Shown piece by piece: positions 10,194 through 22,748 of a DNA stretch of 64,000 nt. A program made the translations under genes and the position numbers. This DNA comes from Cryptomeria japonica (lineage: Eukaryota > Streptophyta > Pinopsida > Cupressales > Cupressaceae): contig NC_081406.1 in the NCBI RefSeq assembly GCF_030272615.1, positions 188,156,391-188,220,390 on the forward strand, written 5' to 3'. Below the pieces are notes generated by a model that saw only the letters and a list, made by a program, of their open reading frames with translations, searched no databases and was not told the DNA's origin. The number at the start of each line of letters is the position of its first letter. Within the stretch, counting starts at the first letter, position 1.

Positions 10194-13095
10194 ATGCCTG
10201 TTGAGACAAGATCAAAATCTAAAAAGATGGGCGAACCAATGTATCAACCCATGGACAACATAGCAAATTCGTAGTTTCAAACTAGTCAAACAGTACAAAT
10301 TGAAGGATCAAGCACATCTCTACTACCATATGGAACGGTTCAACTTGGACCACCTCCATTATATGAACCAGTGTTTGTACCTATGAAACCAGGACATGGG
10401 AGTGTTCCACCAACTCCAAGAGGAAGTGCGCCTTTCAATTGGAATCAACCAAACTTGCAACATGACATTCAAACTCAAACATTATATGAAGAACAAACCC
10501 TCTCACAAGGATTTGGTTCAGATCAAGGCATCCAACAAGAAATGAATCCAAATGTCCAACCAGATTCTTCATCCGATTCTGACGCTTCTGATGATGTTGA
10601 CATGTTCCTTCAAGATCCGAAGATAACAAAAAAGATGGATAAGTTCTTGAACAAGGTCTTTAAGATGTTTCCACAAAAGTATCTTAACATGATGAGTAAT
10701 GTGACCTCTTCAAGTGAACAAATCAATGTGCAAGAACAACAAGGCAGTGAGTTGTTAAGTTTCTCTCCGCATCCAAATGAAGAAAATGCACAACAAGCAA
10801 CTCAACCTACCTTGATGAGAAAACATGCTTCAAAGGCATTGACAGTGACTATTCCTCAAAAGTCACCATTTGAGACAATAAATAATCCACTATTCAACAC
10901 AAGATCAAATGATGAACACGCAAGTATTCACAGCTGTCCCTCAACAAGAAGTGGTTCCTTACATGCATAAAGTTGGATCAAAATCTAAGATGCAGGAAAG
11001 CTTCACAACTGGAATGCCTAATGTCACCAATGTGCAAAATAATTCCACGATGCAACAAAGTTCTTATGTCCCGTTAAGTTCAATATCTTTGCCGAACACT
11101 ATTGCGACAAATCCTTCGATAATGGTGACTCAAAGAGCTACGGATAGTGGTTTGCACCAACAATAATTGTTGCAACAATTGAGTAATATACAAAAGGTAC
11201 AATCGAATGTGCAAAAAAGTAATGTGCAACAACAACAATTTCGCATTCGACAACAAATTGCAGCGCCTTCGGCACCATTACAAGTTAATGCAAACTTGCA
11301 ACCATCACAATGGATTGGACAAACAACACAACAAGTTAATGCAAGTGCTATACCCCATCCTAAGGAGAAGCAACGAAAACCATCTAAACAAAGTTTTTAA
11401 CAAATGATGGGATATACACCATGACAACAATTGGCACAAAGTCAACAAATTCCGATCCGTCAGCCTCAACACCAACATGTGCCACAATATGTGCCAAGGC
11501 AAACAAGCTATCCTACTTCACAACCGCAATTGGCGATTGTGTAATATCAACAACCTACTCAATTGCAATATCAACCTAGGCTCCAAGAAGCACAACAAAA
11601 AGGTCAATATCAAGGCATAGCACAACTGCAACAACAAGCAATGTACCAAGAACTTTATATGCCTGAGACACCAAAAACGGCCATTTCAGAGTATCAACCA
11701 CCGATCGGAAATGCGATGTATCGACTAAGAATACCAACTGGGATTAATGATGGACCTCCACAATCTGATACAATTGCACAACAACTTGAGAAGTTGCAAC
11801 GAAAAGTTGACGCATTAGAAACTAAAGGAACAAAGAAGTTGTATACAGACCAAGATTTATGTCCTAATCCTTTTGACAAGAGTGTATACATGCCTCCATT
11901 CCCTAAGCATTTTGAGGCACCTAATTTTGAGAAATATAAAGGGAATGGTAATCCAAAAGATCACATTCGCACATTTTTTGCGGCATGTACAGAAGTAAGC
12001 TATGAGGAGACATATTTAATGCGCTAATTTGCACGCAGTCTCACGGGACAAGCTATGGATTGGTATTCACATCTGCCAGGGAATATAAAGACTTGGTCTG
12101 AATTGGCTCAAAAGTTTTTATCTCATTTTGCGTTCAACATCGACAGTGACGTGACCATGTCAGATTTATGCAACACCAAGCAAAAGCAAGGTGAATCATT
12201 AGTGACTTTCTTGCAACGATGGCGAAGCTTGTATAGTCGTTCTTCTCTTGATATACTCGAAGAACAACAAGTGAATCTATTTATCCATAATTTGGTCCCA
12301 GAAATGATGTATGAGCTAAAACTGAAAAGTCCCAGTACTATAGAGAAACTCATTAAGAAAGGAATGAGCATTGAAATGGCTCTGGTAGCTAAAGGAATTA
12401 TCAAGCTCAATAAAGACAATGACAACACCAATTATTCGGGGGATAGAAATAGATTTTGGTATAAGAACAAGAATGTCACTAATGATGGAGTTGTTGATGC
12501 AAGGGCGGTGAATGCAAATCGACCCCCATTCACGATCAAGAATTTGAGTGTTCCTAATATGTCCACTATGGAACAAAACCAAGCACCAATGAGCAATGTT
12601 ACTCAACAGCCGCAATACCAACAACATGCTCAACAACAACATACTCAACAATATAACCAACAACAAGGCCAACAACAAAACCAGCAACGCAAACCCTTTC
12701 GATCGTGGGATGGGCCTCCTTGACAATTTACGCCATTGGGAGAGCCTATTGAATTAGTAATGAGACAATTGATACAAGCAAAATTTATTAAGCTACCAGA
12801 TATCAAGGCAAAACCAGCGATAAAACCACATTGGTGGAATGATAATGCGTACTGTGAGTATCATCGGTCCAAAGGACATAAAACTGCATCATGTTTTCAA
12901 TTGAAACATGTGATTCAAGATTTATTAGAGCAAGGAGTAATTGAGGTAGATCCACCTCATGCGACTTCTAACACAGATCATACTATTTTCAAAACTCCTT
13001 TGCTTGATCATGACAAGGGTAAAGCGTCTTCTTCCAACTCTGCCCAAATGACCAATTATGCAAATACTGGTTATAATAATGTCATTAATTGTTTT
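10194..13095 (+). pseudogene. Tat element gag
   Basis: Starts MPVETRSKSKKMGEP. A TAG sits at 10272 and the frame shifts by +1 between about 10909 and 10970. From 10909 one frame runs on, broken only by stops at 11164, 11398, 11422, 11539, 12025 and 12721. Each is one C-to-T step from CAA, CAG or CGA. Domains: Asp/Ser-rich segment (10560-10610), a long Gln-rich low-complexity region (11160-11660), a short coiled-coil (LEKLQRKVDALE, about 11785), the retrotransposon Gag core (FPKHFEAPNFEKYKGNGNP ... MDWYSHLPGNIKTWSELAQ, 11900-12120), a second Gln-rich region and a zinc finger YCEYHRSKGHKTASC (about 12850-12900, CX2HX4HX4C). Role: capsid and RNA packaging. Broken as read. Confidence 0.8.
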
Positions 13096-16000
13096 TGTGC
13101 ATCAACTGAGTATGTTTCTACCCTGAGAATAAAGGGACAAGATCCTTCTTATGCAGTCACCACTCGTCGATCCAAGATAGTCCTGAAAGGAGCTCTTGCA
13201 GCTCCTCCCAAACCAACTCCTGCAAGCCAGTATAATCTTTTGGATCATCTAGGAAAGACACCTACCCAAATATCAATCCTTGAGCTATTAAAAATGTCCC
13301 CCATGCATCGTGCAGTCCTGGATAAAGCTTTAATTGAGTCCACTGTCCTGACAGATATTGATGTTGACCAGTTTCAAGCCCGGATTGGACATTTAGCTGT
13401 TTCCCAAAATGTCACATTTTCTGACAATGATATCTCACTTGATAAGCTCCCTCACAATGATCCTTTGCACCTTGAAGTCTTTGTTCATAACTGCAAAATC
13501 CATTGAGTCTTGATAGATGGCGAAGCAGGTCTTAATATTTGTACTTTGAGAGTGGTTATTGGCCTTGGATATACAGAAAATGACATTGATGCTTCTAAAA
13601 GAATAACAATCAAAGCATATGATGATGTTGAGTGCCCATCCAAAGGGATAATTACATTGCCTATCAGAGTTGGTCTAGTTACAGAAAACACTTTCCTGCA
13701 AGTCCTAGACCTTGATCTCCCTTATAATATGATCCTTGGCCGTCCATGGATCCATGCAATGAAAGCAGTTCCATCCACCTATCATCAATGTTTAAAATAT
13801 CCTTACAATGGAACTGAGATAACAATTCCGGGAGATCCTAATCCATTCCAATTTTGTGCTACGCTAAAGGATACCCCTCAGCAGCAAGTCCCAGTCAATA
13901 GAGAGGCCAAATCACATAGCTATGTGGATCCTAATCAATTGTTAGATGCTGTCAAAGGAAAATTGAAGATACCAGACCAAGGATGTGGAGAATATTCAAT
14001 GGGTCAAACATTCCTCATCGAGAATTTGCCAATATCTCCAAAATCATATGGCAAACCGCATTTATTGCAAAAGGAACCTAAGGTCATTATTCAATATCAG
14101 CGTCCCACTACATTTACAAGATGGGGTGAACTTGACAAAGAAACTGTAGATGATGATGTCATAGATTGGCTTTATAAAGATCCAACTGAGACCCCACTTG
14201 TCAGATTGCCAGTGGAACGATATGGCAAAGGATTTACTATGCTCCAAAAGAAAGGATATGATGGTTGCAGTGGCTTAGGCCTGAACAACAATGGAAGGCT
14301 AGAACCTGTCATACCCAAGAGGCGACCTCCAGCTTTAGGGTTAGGTTTTGTACCGTTGCGAATTGGATCCACATCTACCAAAGTGCCCACGTGTAGAAAA
14401 GGGCGTGATTCTGACGATGAAATAACACCTGAGGATACCCAACCCAAAACTGATTCTAATGAATGGGAGTGGAGTTCTTTTTCTTCTAGCTCCTATGCCC
14501 TCGATAATATTTTTATTGACCCTGATAATTTGCCTATGGAAGACAAACATGAAATAACTCCTCTTCCTAAAACCTGTCCCCATGCTTGGATAGAGTCATT
14601 CTGGGACCCAAGCTCCGAATCCGATACAAGCAGTTCGGATAGTGATACCACTGATATTCATATTTTTACCATATCAGCCCTCTCTCTCCTTACAACCGAT
14701 GATGACATGCCCCTCATCTATCCCCAACTTATCCAACATGACCAACAAGAACTGCTCACATTGGACTGTTTTCAAAATGACGAAGCAATTGCAGAATTCC
14801 TTGGACTACAGGAAGGCATACCACAAGGTGATCATAAGGCAGGATTTGCTATTGACCTGGATTCCACAGCATATTTTGGGGAGTCAACTCCCTCTTCCAG
14901 TCATCAAAATAAAAAAAGAAAAGAAATAGTAAAAAATCAAAAGAATAGATCTTTGGGTGAAAATCGTAAGGCACTCTCTGATCATACAAAAGTCAAAATA
15001 AAAGACATACTTGCGGGTGAAAACCTCTCTAAGGTGCCCAAAGGTGGAAGAGTGGACATACCCCTATCAAGTCAGGACAAATCAACATTGCTTGTGGAAA
15101 TGACTGAGGAAATCAATTTGGGTACACCTGACAACACTAAGGTCATTCATTTTGCTGCTTCTCTCTCACAACAGGAAAAAATAGGTTTTGTCAATTTCTT
15201 TCTTGAGAAGAAGATCAGCTTTGCATGGTCCTATGCAGAAATGCCTGGCCTTGATCCAGAATTGGTTCTTCATCATTTGCCACTAAAAGCTGATGCCAAG
15301 CCTGTCAAACAGAAACTTCGAAAGATGCATCCTCAGGTGGCTCTTTTGTTCAAAGTGGAACTAAAAAAATTACTAGATGTGGGCTTCATCAGACCCATTG
15401 ATTATGCAGACTGGATTTCAAATTTAGTACCAGTTAGCAAAGTAACTGGGGGCATCAGAATCTGCATAGATTTTAGGGATCTCAATAAAGCATGCCCTAA
15501 GGATGATTTTCCATTGCCAAACATAGACATCATAGTGGACATGACTGCTGGATATGAGATGCTCTCATTGATGGATGGTTTCTCCGACTATAACCAAATT
15601 TGCATTGCTCCTGAAGATCAGCATAAGATAGCATTCACCTATGCTTGGGGTACCTACTGTTGGAATGTGATGCCCTTCGGTCTTAAAAATGCAGGTGCAA
15701 CATATCAAAGAGCAATGACGATAATTTTTCATGATTTCATGCACACTTTGATGGAGGACTATGTTGATGACTTGTTATGCAAATCTGTCACTAGAGATAG
15801 TCATCTGGCCATCCTGGGCCCAATCTTTGACCGAATGGAGACCTACAAACTCTGGTTCAATCCAAAGAAGTGTGTCTTTGGTGTCACATCTGGCAAATTA
15901 CTAGGGTACATTGTTTCTCACAGAGGTATTGAGGTCGACCCTGCCAAAGTCAAAGCAATAATGGATATGCCTCCACCTTCAAACCTCTGGCAATTAAGAA

Positions 16001-18376
16001 GTCTGCAAGGAAAGCTCCTGTCAATTCGCCGCTTCATAGCTCAGTTGGCTGACAAATGTCATCCATTCCAGCATCTATTGCATAAAGGTGTCGCTTTCAA
16101 ATGGACTGAGCAATGTCAATCTGCCTTTCAAGCTCTCAAAGAATATTTGCTGTCGCCACCTATTCTAATGCCTCCAATAGACGGAAAGCCATTTTTATTG
16201 TATATTTCTGCAACTGAAATGGCATTAGGAGTTCTCTTGGCCCAACAAGATGAGAACGACAAAGAGAGAGCCATTTACTATATCAGTCAGACACTGGTAG
16301 TCTATGAGCTAAATTATTCAACTATTGAAAGGGCATGCTTAGTAGTGGTATTTGCAAACGCAGAAACTCCGACATTATATGCTAAGCCACCAAACATTGT
16401 TGGTTGCAAAAATTGATCCCTTAAAATATTTTCTTAGCCGAGCAGCTTTGACGGGTCACCTATCAAAATGGGTCATGATTCTCAGTGAATATATGGAGCA
16501 AAAGGCGATAAAAGGGCAAGTCATAGCAGATCAACTTGCAGAGGCTCCTATTTCCGATGATCATCCCATGTTGACCAAGTTTCTAGATGAATCAGTCTTT
16601 GCTCTCACATCCTCTAATGAATGGAAGTTATACTTTGATGGGTCCCATACTAAGTTTGGATCTGGAGCCGGCATCTTGTTTGTCACCCCTCAAGGTGATG
16701 CTATTCCAAAGTCCTACAGAATAACTTTCCACTACACCAATAACATTGCAGAGTATGAAGCACTGGTTACAGGACTCCGAGTAGCAGTCCACTGGAACAT
16801 CACGCATTTGCAAGTCTATGGAGATTCTCAATTAGTCATCCGACAAGTGAATGATGACTACGAAACAAAAGATGAAAAGCTTTTTCCTTATAAGCATATG
16901 GTAGATTTCTTCAAGACGAAGTTCATGGCTATCCATTTCAGTCAAGTTCCAAGAATGCAAAATAAGTTGGCAGATGCAATGGCTATGATTGCCTCCATGT
17001 TAAATATGCCAAACAATATGGACAAATGTGAATTTTTAGTTGAACAATTGCTGGTTCCTTCTTTTGGCATTCCGATAGCGGATGTGATGTGCATTCTTGT
17101 TGGTCCCAACTCCCCATGGTACAATGATGTATATCAATATTTGAAATCCCAAACCTTACCACCCAACCTTTCTGCTAACCAACGCCGAGCCTTTATCCGA
17201 CAGACAACCAAATATGTCATCATCGCCGACACCCTTTACCGCCGTTCCTTTGACCATACCCTCCTCAGGTGTTTGGATTCTGACGAAGCACAAACAGCTT
17301 TACACGAGGTTCACGATGGTATATGTGGGGGCCATTTCAATGGTCTAAGCTTAGCCAAAAAGTTGATTCATGCTGGGTATTATTGGCCCACTCTGGAAAA
17401 AGATGTTCATGATTTTGTTAAGAAGTGCTACAAATGCCAGATTCATGGAAACTACATTCATGCACCAGCCCAAGATCTTCATTCTGTCATATCTCCGTGG
17501 CCTTTTTCTCAATGGGGATTGGATCTTATTGGCAAGATTCACCCGACATCTGCAAATGGACACAAGTTCATCATTACAGCTACAGAGTATTTTACAAAAT
17601 GGATCGAGGCTATCCCCATGACCTATATCATGGGTGTCCAAATTTCAAAATTCTTGTTGAATTATATCATATGCCGGTATGGGGTTCCCCTTGCCATAGT
17701 CACAGATAATGGTCGTCCTTTCAAGAATAAAGATGTTAAAGAACTCTGCGAAAAGTTTCATATCCAACACCGTTTCTCTAGTCCATACTATCCATAGGGG
17801 AATGGTCAAGCCGAAGCATCCAATAAAACCATTATCAAGATCCTAAAAAAGGTTGTCAATGATGCTGGTCGAGATTGGCATGTACAGTTGAATCCAACAC
17901 TATGGGCCTACCGCACTTCTATCTGCACACCTACTGGCGCCACACCTTATTCCTTGGTGTATGGTGTGGAAGCTATTTTACCCTTGGAAGTGGAGATTCC
18001 TTCCTCGCGTGTTTCTTTGCAACATCTGATTGATGATGAGACACACAGAGTCTCTCGGCTGCATCAACTTGAGATGTTAGATGAGAAACATCAGACAACT
18101 CTGACACATTTGCAAGCATATCAAAACCGTCTCCGTCGCTCTTATAATAAGAAGGTCAAAGGGTGACACTTCGAAGTGGGAGACTTGGTTTTAAAGGCAA
18201 ACCCTAAGAATGCATAGTCTATTGACATCATCAAAGGTAAATTTGAACCTAATTGGGTTGGTCCTTTCATAGTAACTGCAGCATATGGCTCGGGGGCATA
18301 TCAACTTGCTACCCCAGAAGGTGAACCTCTGTCCGATCCTATAAACAGCATGCATCTTCGCAAATACTGGGCATAA
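13096..18376 (+). pseudogene. Tat element pro-RT-RNaseH-aRNaseH-integrase
   Basis: Continues the gag frame. A TGA at 13504, where TGG fits, sits just before the protease site IDGEAGLNIC (DGG or DGS in relatives). The protease ends with ILGRPWIHAMKAVPSTYH. A G-patch-like segment (YGKGFTMLQKKGYDGCSGLG, 14220-14280) follows. RT: IRICIDFRDLNKACP, FGLKNAGATYQRAM and the catalytic EDYVDDLL (15750-15780). RNase H 1 is near 16130-16360. One extra A near 16355 shifts the frame. The second RNase H carries LYFDGS, NNIAEYEALV, VYGDSQLV and NKLADAMA (16625-16985). Integrase: HHCC finger (17320-17440), catalytic Asp in GLDLIGKI, VTDNGRPFK and GNGQAEA, with a TAG at 17795. Further stops at 18163 and 18214, then HLRKYWA and TAA at 18374. 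All catalytic residues except the protease Gly are visible, so decay is recent. Confidence 0.88.
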
Positions 18377-18404
18377 TTTTCTATCAGTACTTCTTCAAAT
18401 ATGA

Positions 18405-18520
18405 TCCTGAAAAAATACAAAAAAAAATCAAAAAGAGAAAAAATACAAAAAAAAATGAAAAAAGCAAAAAAATACAAAAAAAAAAAAAAGTGAAAAAGTA
18501 AAGAAAAATAAAATAAAAAA
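18405..18520 (+). repeat. A-rich low-complexity tract
   Basis: Runs of A broken by G, T or C directly after the integrase stop. Frames on the opposite strand (18384-18635) are poly-Phe translations of it. Confidence 0.85.
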
Positions 18521-18534
18521 TGATTCGCCCTCTA

Positions 18535-18600
18535 GTGAAAACCTGGCAAACAGGCGCTTGGGGCAAGTACCTTGGTGAAAACCTGGCAAACAGGCGCCAT
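18535..18600 (+). repeat. Direct repeat GTGAAAACCTGGCAAACAGG
   Basis: Two copies, about 40 bp apart, of GTGAAAACCTGGCAAACAGG followed by CGC. They lie between pol and the 3' LTR of the Tat element. Function unknown. Confidence 0.8.
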
Positions 18601-18839
18601 GTGTAAAATGAGATCGTTGCTCCGTCATCTATCATGACCTCTCAGCTATGCTTTTTCTCGGCCGGTTTCTCACGTCTATCTTTGTCTTGACCCAATGTTC
18701 TCTTCCAGGCCTGTTATTGGTCAACATCATTGTCTTGCATACCCCAGTTTCTTGTAAATATGTTTTGGTCCCGATCTATGTATGTCTTTCAGATGCGCAT
18801 TAGGTGTGTTTCCCTTGTCATGATCGATCACTGGAACTT

Positions 18840-19115
18840 AAAAATTGAAAAATGTCCTGAAAAAATCATAAAAAATTGAAAAATGTCCTGCAAAAATCAT
18901 AAAAAATTGAAAAATGTCCTAAAAAAAAAAAATCCATAAAAAAATTGAAAAATGTCCTGAAAAAATCTCATAAAGATTGAAAATGTCCTGAAATAATCCA
19001 AAAAAATCAAATAATGTCCTGAAAAAAATATCTAAAAAATTGAAAAACTGTCCTGAAGAAATTCTTAAAAAGTCAAATAAAAGTCCTGAAAAAAATGAAC
19101 AAAACAATTTCAAAA
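18840..19115 (+). repeat. Degenerate ~32-bp tandem array
   Basis: Seven to eight imperfect units of the type ATTGAAAAATGTCCTGAAAA followed by A-rich spacer, with indels and substitutions rising toward the right. Non-coding 3' region of the Tat element. Confidence 0.8.
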
Positions 19116-19983
19116 CATTAAAATCCAAAAACAAGCATTTTGTCAATAAATGATCCCTCTGTGCATAGACAGCTCACTGAGCATACATCCAACGACACGC
19201 AATCCAATTAAACTGTGCTTTAATGAAATCATGCTTAAATAGATGAACTCTTTCAATCAACCTAGACATTCAAACTGATCCGAATTGTCATATCAATCAA
19301 CCGCTAATCATTTGTCCTTGTCTCTACTATCATGGGTCTTATACAGGGTGTGGTATACTCGAAACCAGACTATGTCTTGTCTTAGACGGGGTACCGCATT
19401 CCCTGAAACCAGACAGCATGATCGTCCTCTCAGCACTTTCAACTTTTGACAATGAAGATCAAGATGTTTGTTTAATTTGTTGGAATTTGTGCATCTTATC
19501 TTTTTATTGATTTATCTTCAATCATGTTCCTATGTTGCTCGATGATGTCCATGAGTGATTTAGAGTGACCGGGATGGTTCATGGTCCCTTTCTTTTTTGT
19601 TGTGATTGCTGTTTGTCTGCGATGTGTCTGTCTTTTGCAAAAAGGGTTGCATTTCAGCTTTGGCCTTCAATGCCATGATGCTCTGCATCTGCTTTGCTAC
19701 AATAAATAAAGGTTCTCACCTACTTATGTGCATTTGTGAAAGTAGGTTTTCCTTCATCTCTAACTGTCCTCTGTCTAATTTCTTCTTACTAACATTTCTT
19801 CCATCAGTCTTGGCAGTCCGTTTGATCCATTCGAACCTATCATTTTCTATCATTCTTATCAATCAATTGGCCTCTTTTCTGGATGTTTCCGACCAATTCC
19901 TCGAGGGGGCATGCATATGTCATTGTCATTGTCTGGGGTATTTTCATTATTGTTCTTTGAAACAACGCTTACAATCGCATTGT
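19116..19983 (+). other. Tat 3' internal region, no gene
   Basis: No domain seen. A 135-codon frame at 19606-20013 has a hydrophobic, Cys-rich, low-conservation look and runs into the LTR, so I do not call it. Confidence 0.5.
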
Positions 19984-20000
19984 CTCAAAGAGGGGCAAAA
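19984..20000 (+). promoter_or_regulatory. Polypurine tract of the Tat element
   Basis: CTCAAAGAGGGGCAAAA abuts the TGTAGACACC start of the 3' LTR. Confidence 0.75.
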
Positions 20001-21272
20001 TGTAGACACCTAAAAATGGTCAACGCTTGCGGAATCGTACTTTAACATTTGCGCATTGTCTTATTTTAGGGTTTTTGCATCGCATTAACATTTCTCCTAT
20101 GTTACGCACTTGGTCTTTATCATTTGCGAGCATCGAGTCTTTCTTCTGCATTCTTCATTTGTCTCGCTTTCGAATTTGGTCTTGTTGATAACAATATTTA
20201 ATCATGATTTTGGTCGATCTTGTCAATCTCTTATCAACTTGTCAATCTAGTCATTTTACGATTGATTCGTCATCGATCCTTGTCCTCTTCAATCATGTCA
20301 ATTGGCACATATCAATTTGGTCTCTTTATCAATATTGGTCAATTTGTCAACCAATTTCAATTGTTTATCAATCAAATCATTTATCAATTCAAAATCATGA
20401 TCAAATCAATATCAACTATCCTTTGTCAAGACCTAATTGTCATCCTTGCATTTCTAATTCATCTTCCAAGGTTTTATGATTTATTCATTTAATCTTGTTT
20501 TGCATTTCCTCCTTTAGGATTAATAAATTATTTATTTATCCTAGGTCTTCTCATTGCAATTAAATGTTCATTTAATTGGCTAATTATTCCTCTTTGTGAA
20601 TTAATTAATAAATGACAAATTATTAATTAATTTACCTAATTTCTTAATTTCCTAATTTCTAATTCAATTTTCCTCCTATTTCTCTCCTAAATTCATGGAA
20701 ATGACATACAAATTTGTCATAATTTGTCATAATTGACAATCAATCAATTTTGACATAGAAGTTGTCATAATTTGTCATAAATTATCAATCAACAAATTTT
20801 GCATAGAAAGTGCATAATTTGTCATAATTTGTCATAATTTGTCATAATTGACATATTTGATTTGCAATTTCCATTTGAATTGAATCATGCTAATCTTGTC
20901 ATCTCTCCAATTCTTCTATAAATTGGATGATCTTCATCAATCAAAGCTAATTGGTAATCAGACTATCGAATTTCTAGTCAATCACATTTCTAGTACTCTT
21001 GATCAATAATCTTGTCTACTTGCTTTCAATTGTGTATGTGCACTTGTAGGTGAGATCCACAACCAAACCATTTGAAGAGGAAAGAAGAACAATGGAGCCG
21101 CATGAAGGAGCATTCAAATCACATCTTTGGTTAGCTTAATTTCTAGTTTTGAATGTTTTTATTTCATGTCTCTATTGAGTGTTGTTTAGGATAAATCGTT
21201 GCAATGAGTGCTTTCGTGATTGAGCTAATGATTAGTATGTTTATAACGCTTGTGATGATTTCCTATTTCCTA
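20001..21272 (+). repeat. 3' LTR of the Tat element, lacking its last ~7 bases
   Basis: Same sequence as 6858-8125 up to TTTCCTA, then it jumps to AAGGAAATTGG, which starts an inverted copy. The normal ...ACCTACA terminus is missing. Differs from the 5' LTR mainly at CG dinucleotides. Confidence 0.9.
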
Positions 21273-21774
21273 AAGGAAATTGGAAATCATCACAAACAAT
21301 ATCAAAATACTAATCTAGCTCAATCACAAAAGCTTAAATGTGATGATCTATCCTAAACACATTCAATAGAGACATAAAGATAAAACATTCAAAAAGATTA
21401 TGCAAACTAGATGTAAATCCAAATGTTTCCTTCATGCGGCTCCATTGTTCTTCTTTCCTCTTCAAATAGTTTGGTTGTGAATCTCACCTACAAGTGCACA
21501 TACATGATTGAAAGCAAGTAAGTAAGAAAATTGATCAAGAGTACTAGAAATGTGATTGACTAGAAATTCAATAGTCTGATTACCAATTAGCTTTGATTGA
21601 TGAAGATCATCCAATTTATAGAAGAATTGGAGAGATGACAAGATGAGCATGATTCAATTCAAATGGAAATTGCAAATCAATTATGTCAATTATGACAAAT
21701 TATGACAAATTATGCACTTTCTATGCAAAATTTGTTGATTGATAATTTATGACAAATTATGACAAACTAATTAA
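21273..21774 (-). repeat. Inverted partial LTR, copy A
   Basis: Reverse complement of the end of the Tat LTR (about LTR positions 770-1265), more diverged than copies B and C. Forms a head-to-head palindromic junction with the 3' LTR at 21272. Ends in TATGACAAATTATGACAAAC. Confidence 0.85.
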
Positions 21775-22748
21775 TGTAGGTTAGGAAATAGGAAATCATC
21801 ACAAGCGTTATAAACATACTAATCATTAGCTCAATCACAAAAGCAAATTGCAATGATCTATCCTAAACAACACTCAATAGAGACATGAAATAAAAACATT
21901 CAAAACTAGAAATTAAGCAAACCAAAGATATGATTTGAATGCTCCTTCATGCGGCTCCATTGTTCTTCTTTCCTCTTCAAATGGTTTGGTTGTGGATCTC
22001 ACCTACAAGTGCACACACATAATTGAAAGAAAGTAGACAAGATTATTGATCAAGAGTACTCGAAATGTGATTGATTAGAAATTCGATAATCTGATTAGGG
22101 ATTTTAGATTGAAGAAATTCATCGAATTTATAGATAAATTGGAGAAATGATCAAATTAGCATGACAGTGATTAGAATAGAAATTCAAATCAAGAATAGCA
22201 AAGTTATGACAAGTGTATGACAAATTGCTATGCAAGGATTTATGACAATTTATGACAAATTTCTATGCAAGGATTTATGACAATTTATGACAAATTTCTA
22301 TGCAAGGATTTATGACAATTTATGACAAATTTCTATGTCATTTCCATGAATTTAGGAGAGAAATAGGAGGAAATTGAAATTAGGAATTAGAAAATTAAGA
22401 AATTAGAGAATTAAGAATTTAGGAATTAAGAAATTGATGAAAATTAGGAAAATTAGAAAATTGAGAAATGAGGAAATTTAGGAATTAGTGAATTAATTAA
22501 TACTTTTTCATTTATTAATTAATTCACAATGAGGGAAAATTGATGAAAGACTAGGAAATTAGGTAAATTAATTAATAATTTGTCATTTATTAATTAATTC
22601 ACAAAAAGAGGAATAATTAGCCAATTAAATGAACATTTAATTGTGACAAGAAGACTTAGGATTAATAAATAATTTATTAATCCTAGAAAGGGAAATGACA
22701 AACAAGGTTAAATGATTAAATCATGAAACCTTAGGAGAATTAATTTAC
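21775..22748 (-). repeat. Inverted partial LTR, copy B
   Basis: Begins with a full inverted LTR end (TGTAGGTTAGGAAATAGG) and runs about 970 bp into the LTR. Carries an expanded TATGACAA array and an A/G-rich AATTAGGAAATT segment. Confidence 0.85.
22237..22341. repeat. 35-bp tandem repeat x3 within inverted LTR copy B
   Basis: Three near-identical units of ATTTATGACAATTTATGACA + AATTTCTATGCAAGG. They are expansions of the TTTGTCATAA motif seen once or twice in the intact LTRs. Confidence 0.85.

Noticed and set aside
12123-12726. Minus-strand frames of 102 and 136 codons
   Set aside because: Shadow of the Gln-rich Tat gag; Leu runs arise from antisense CAA repeats.
19606-20013. 135-codon Cys/Phe-rich frame before the Tat 3' LTR
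   Set aside because: Runs into the LTR across the polypurine tract and shows no domain; not supported as an env-like gene.
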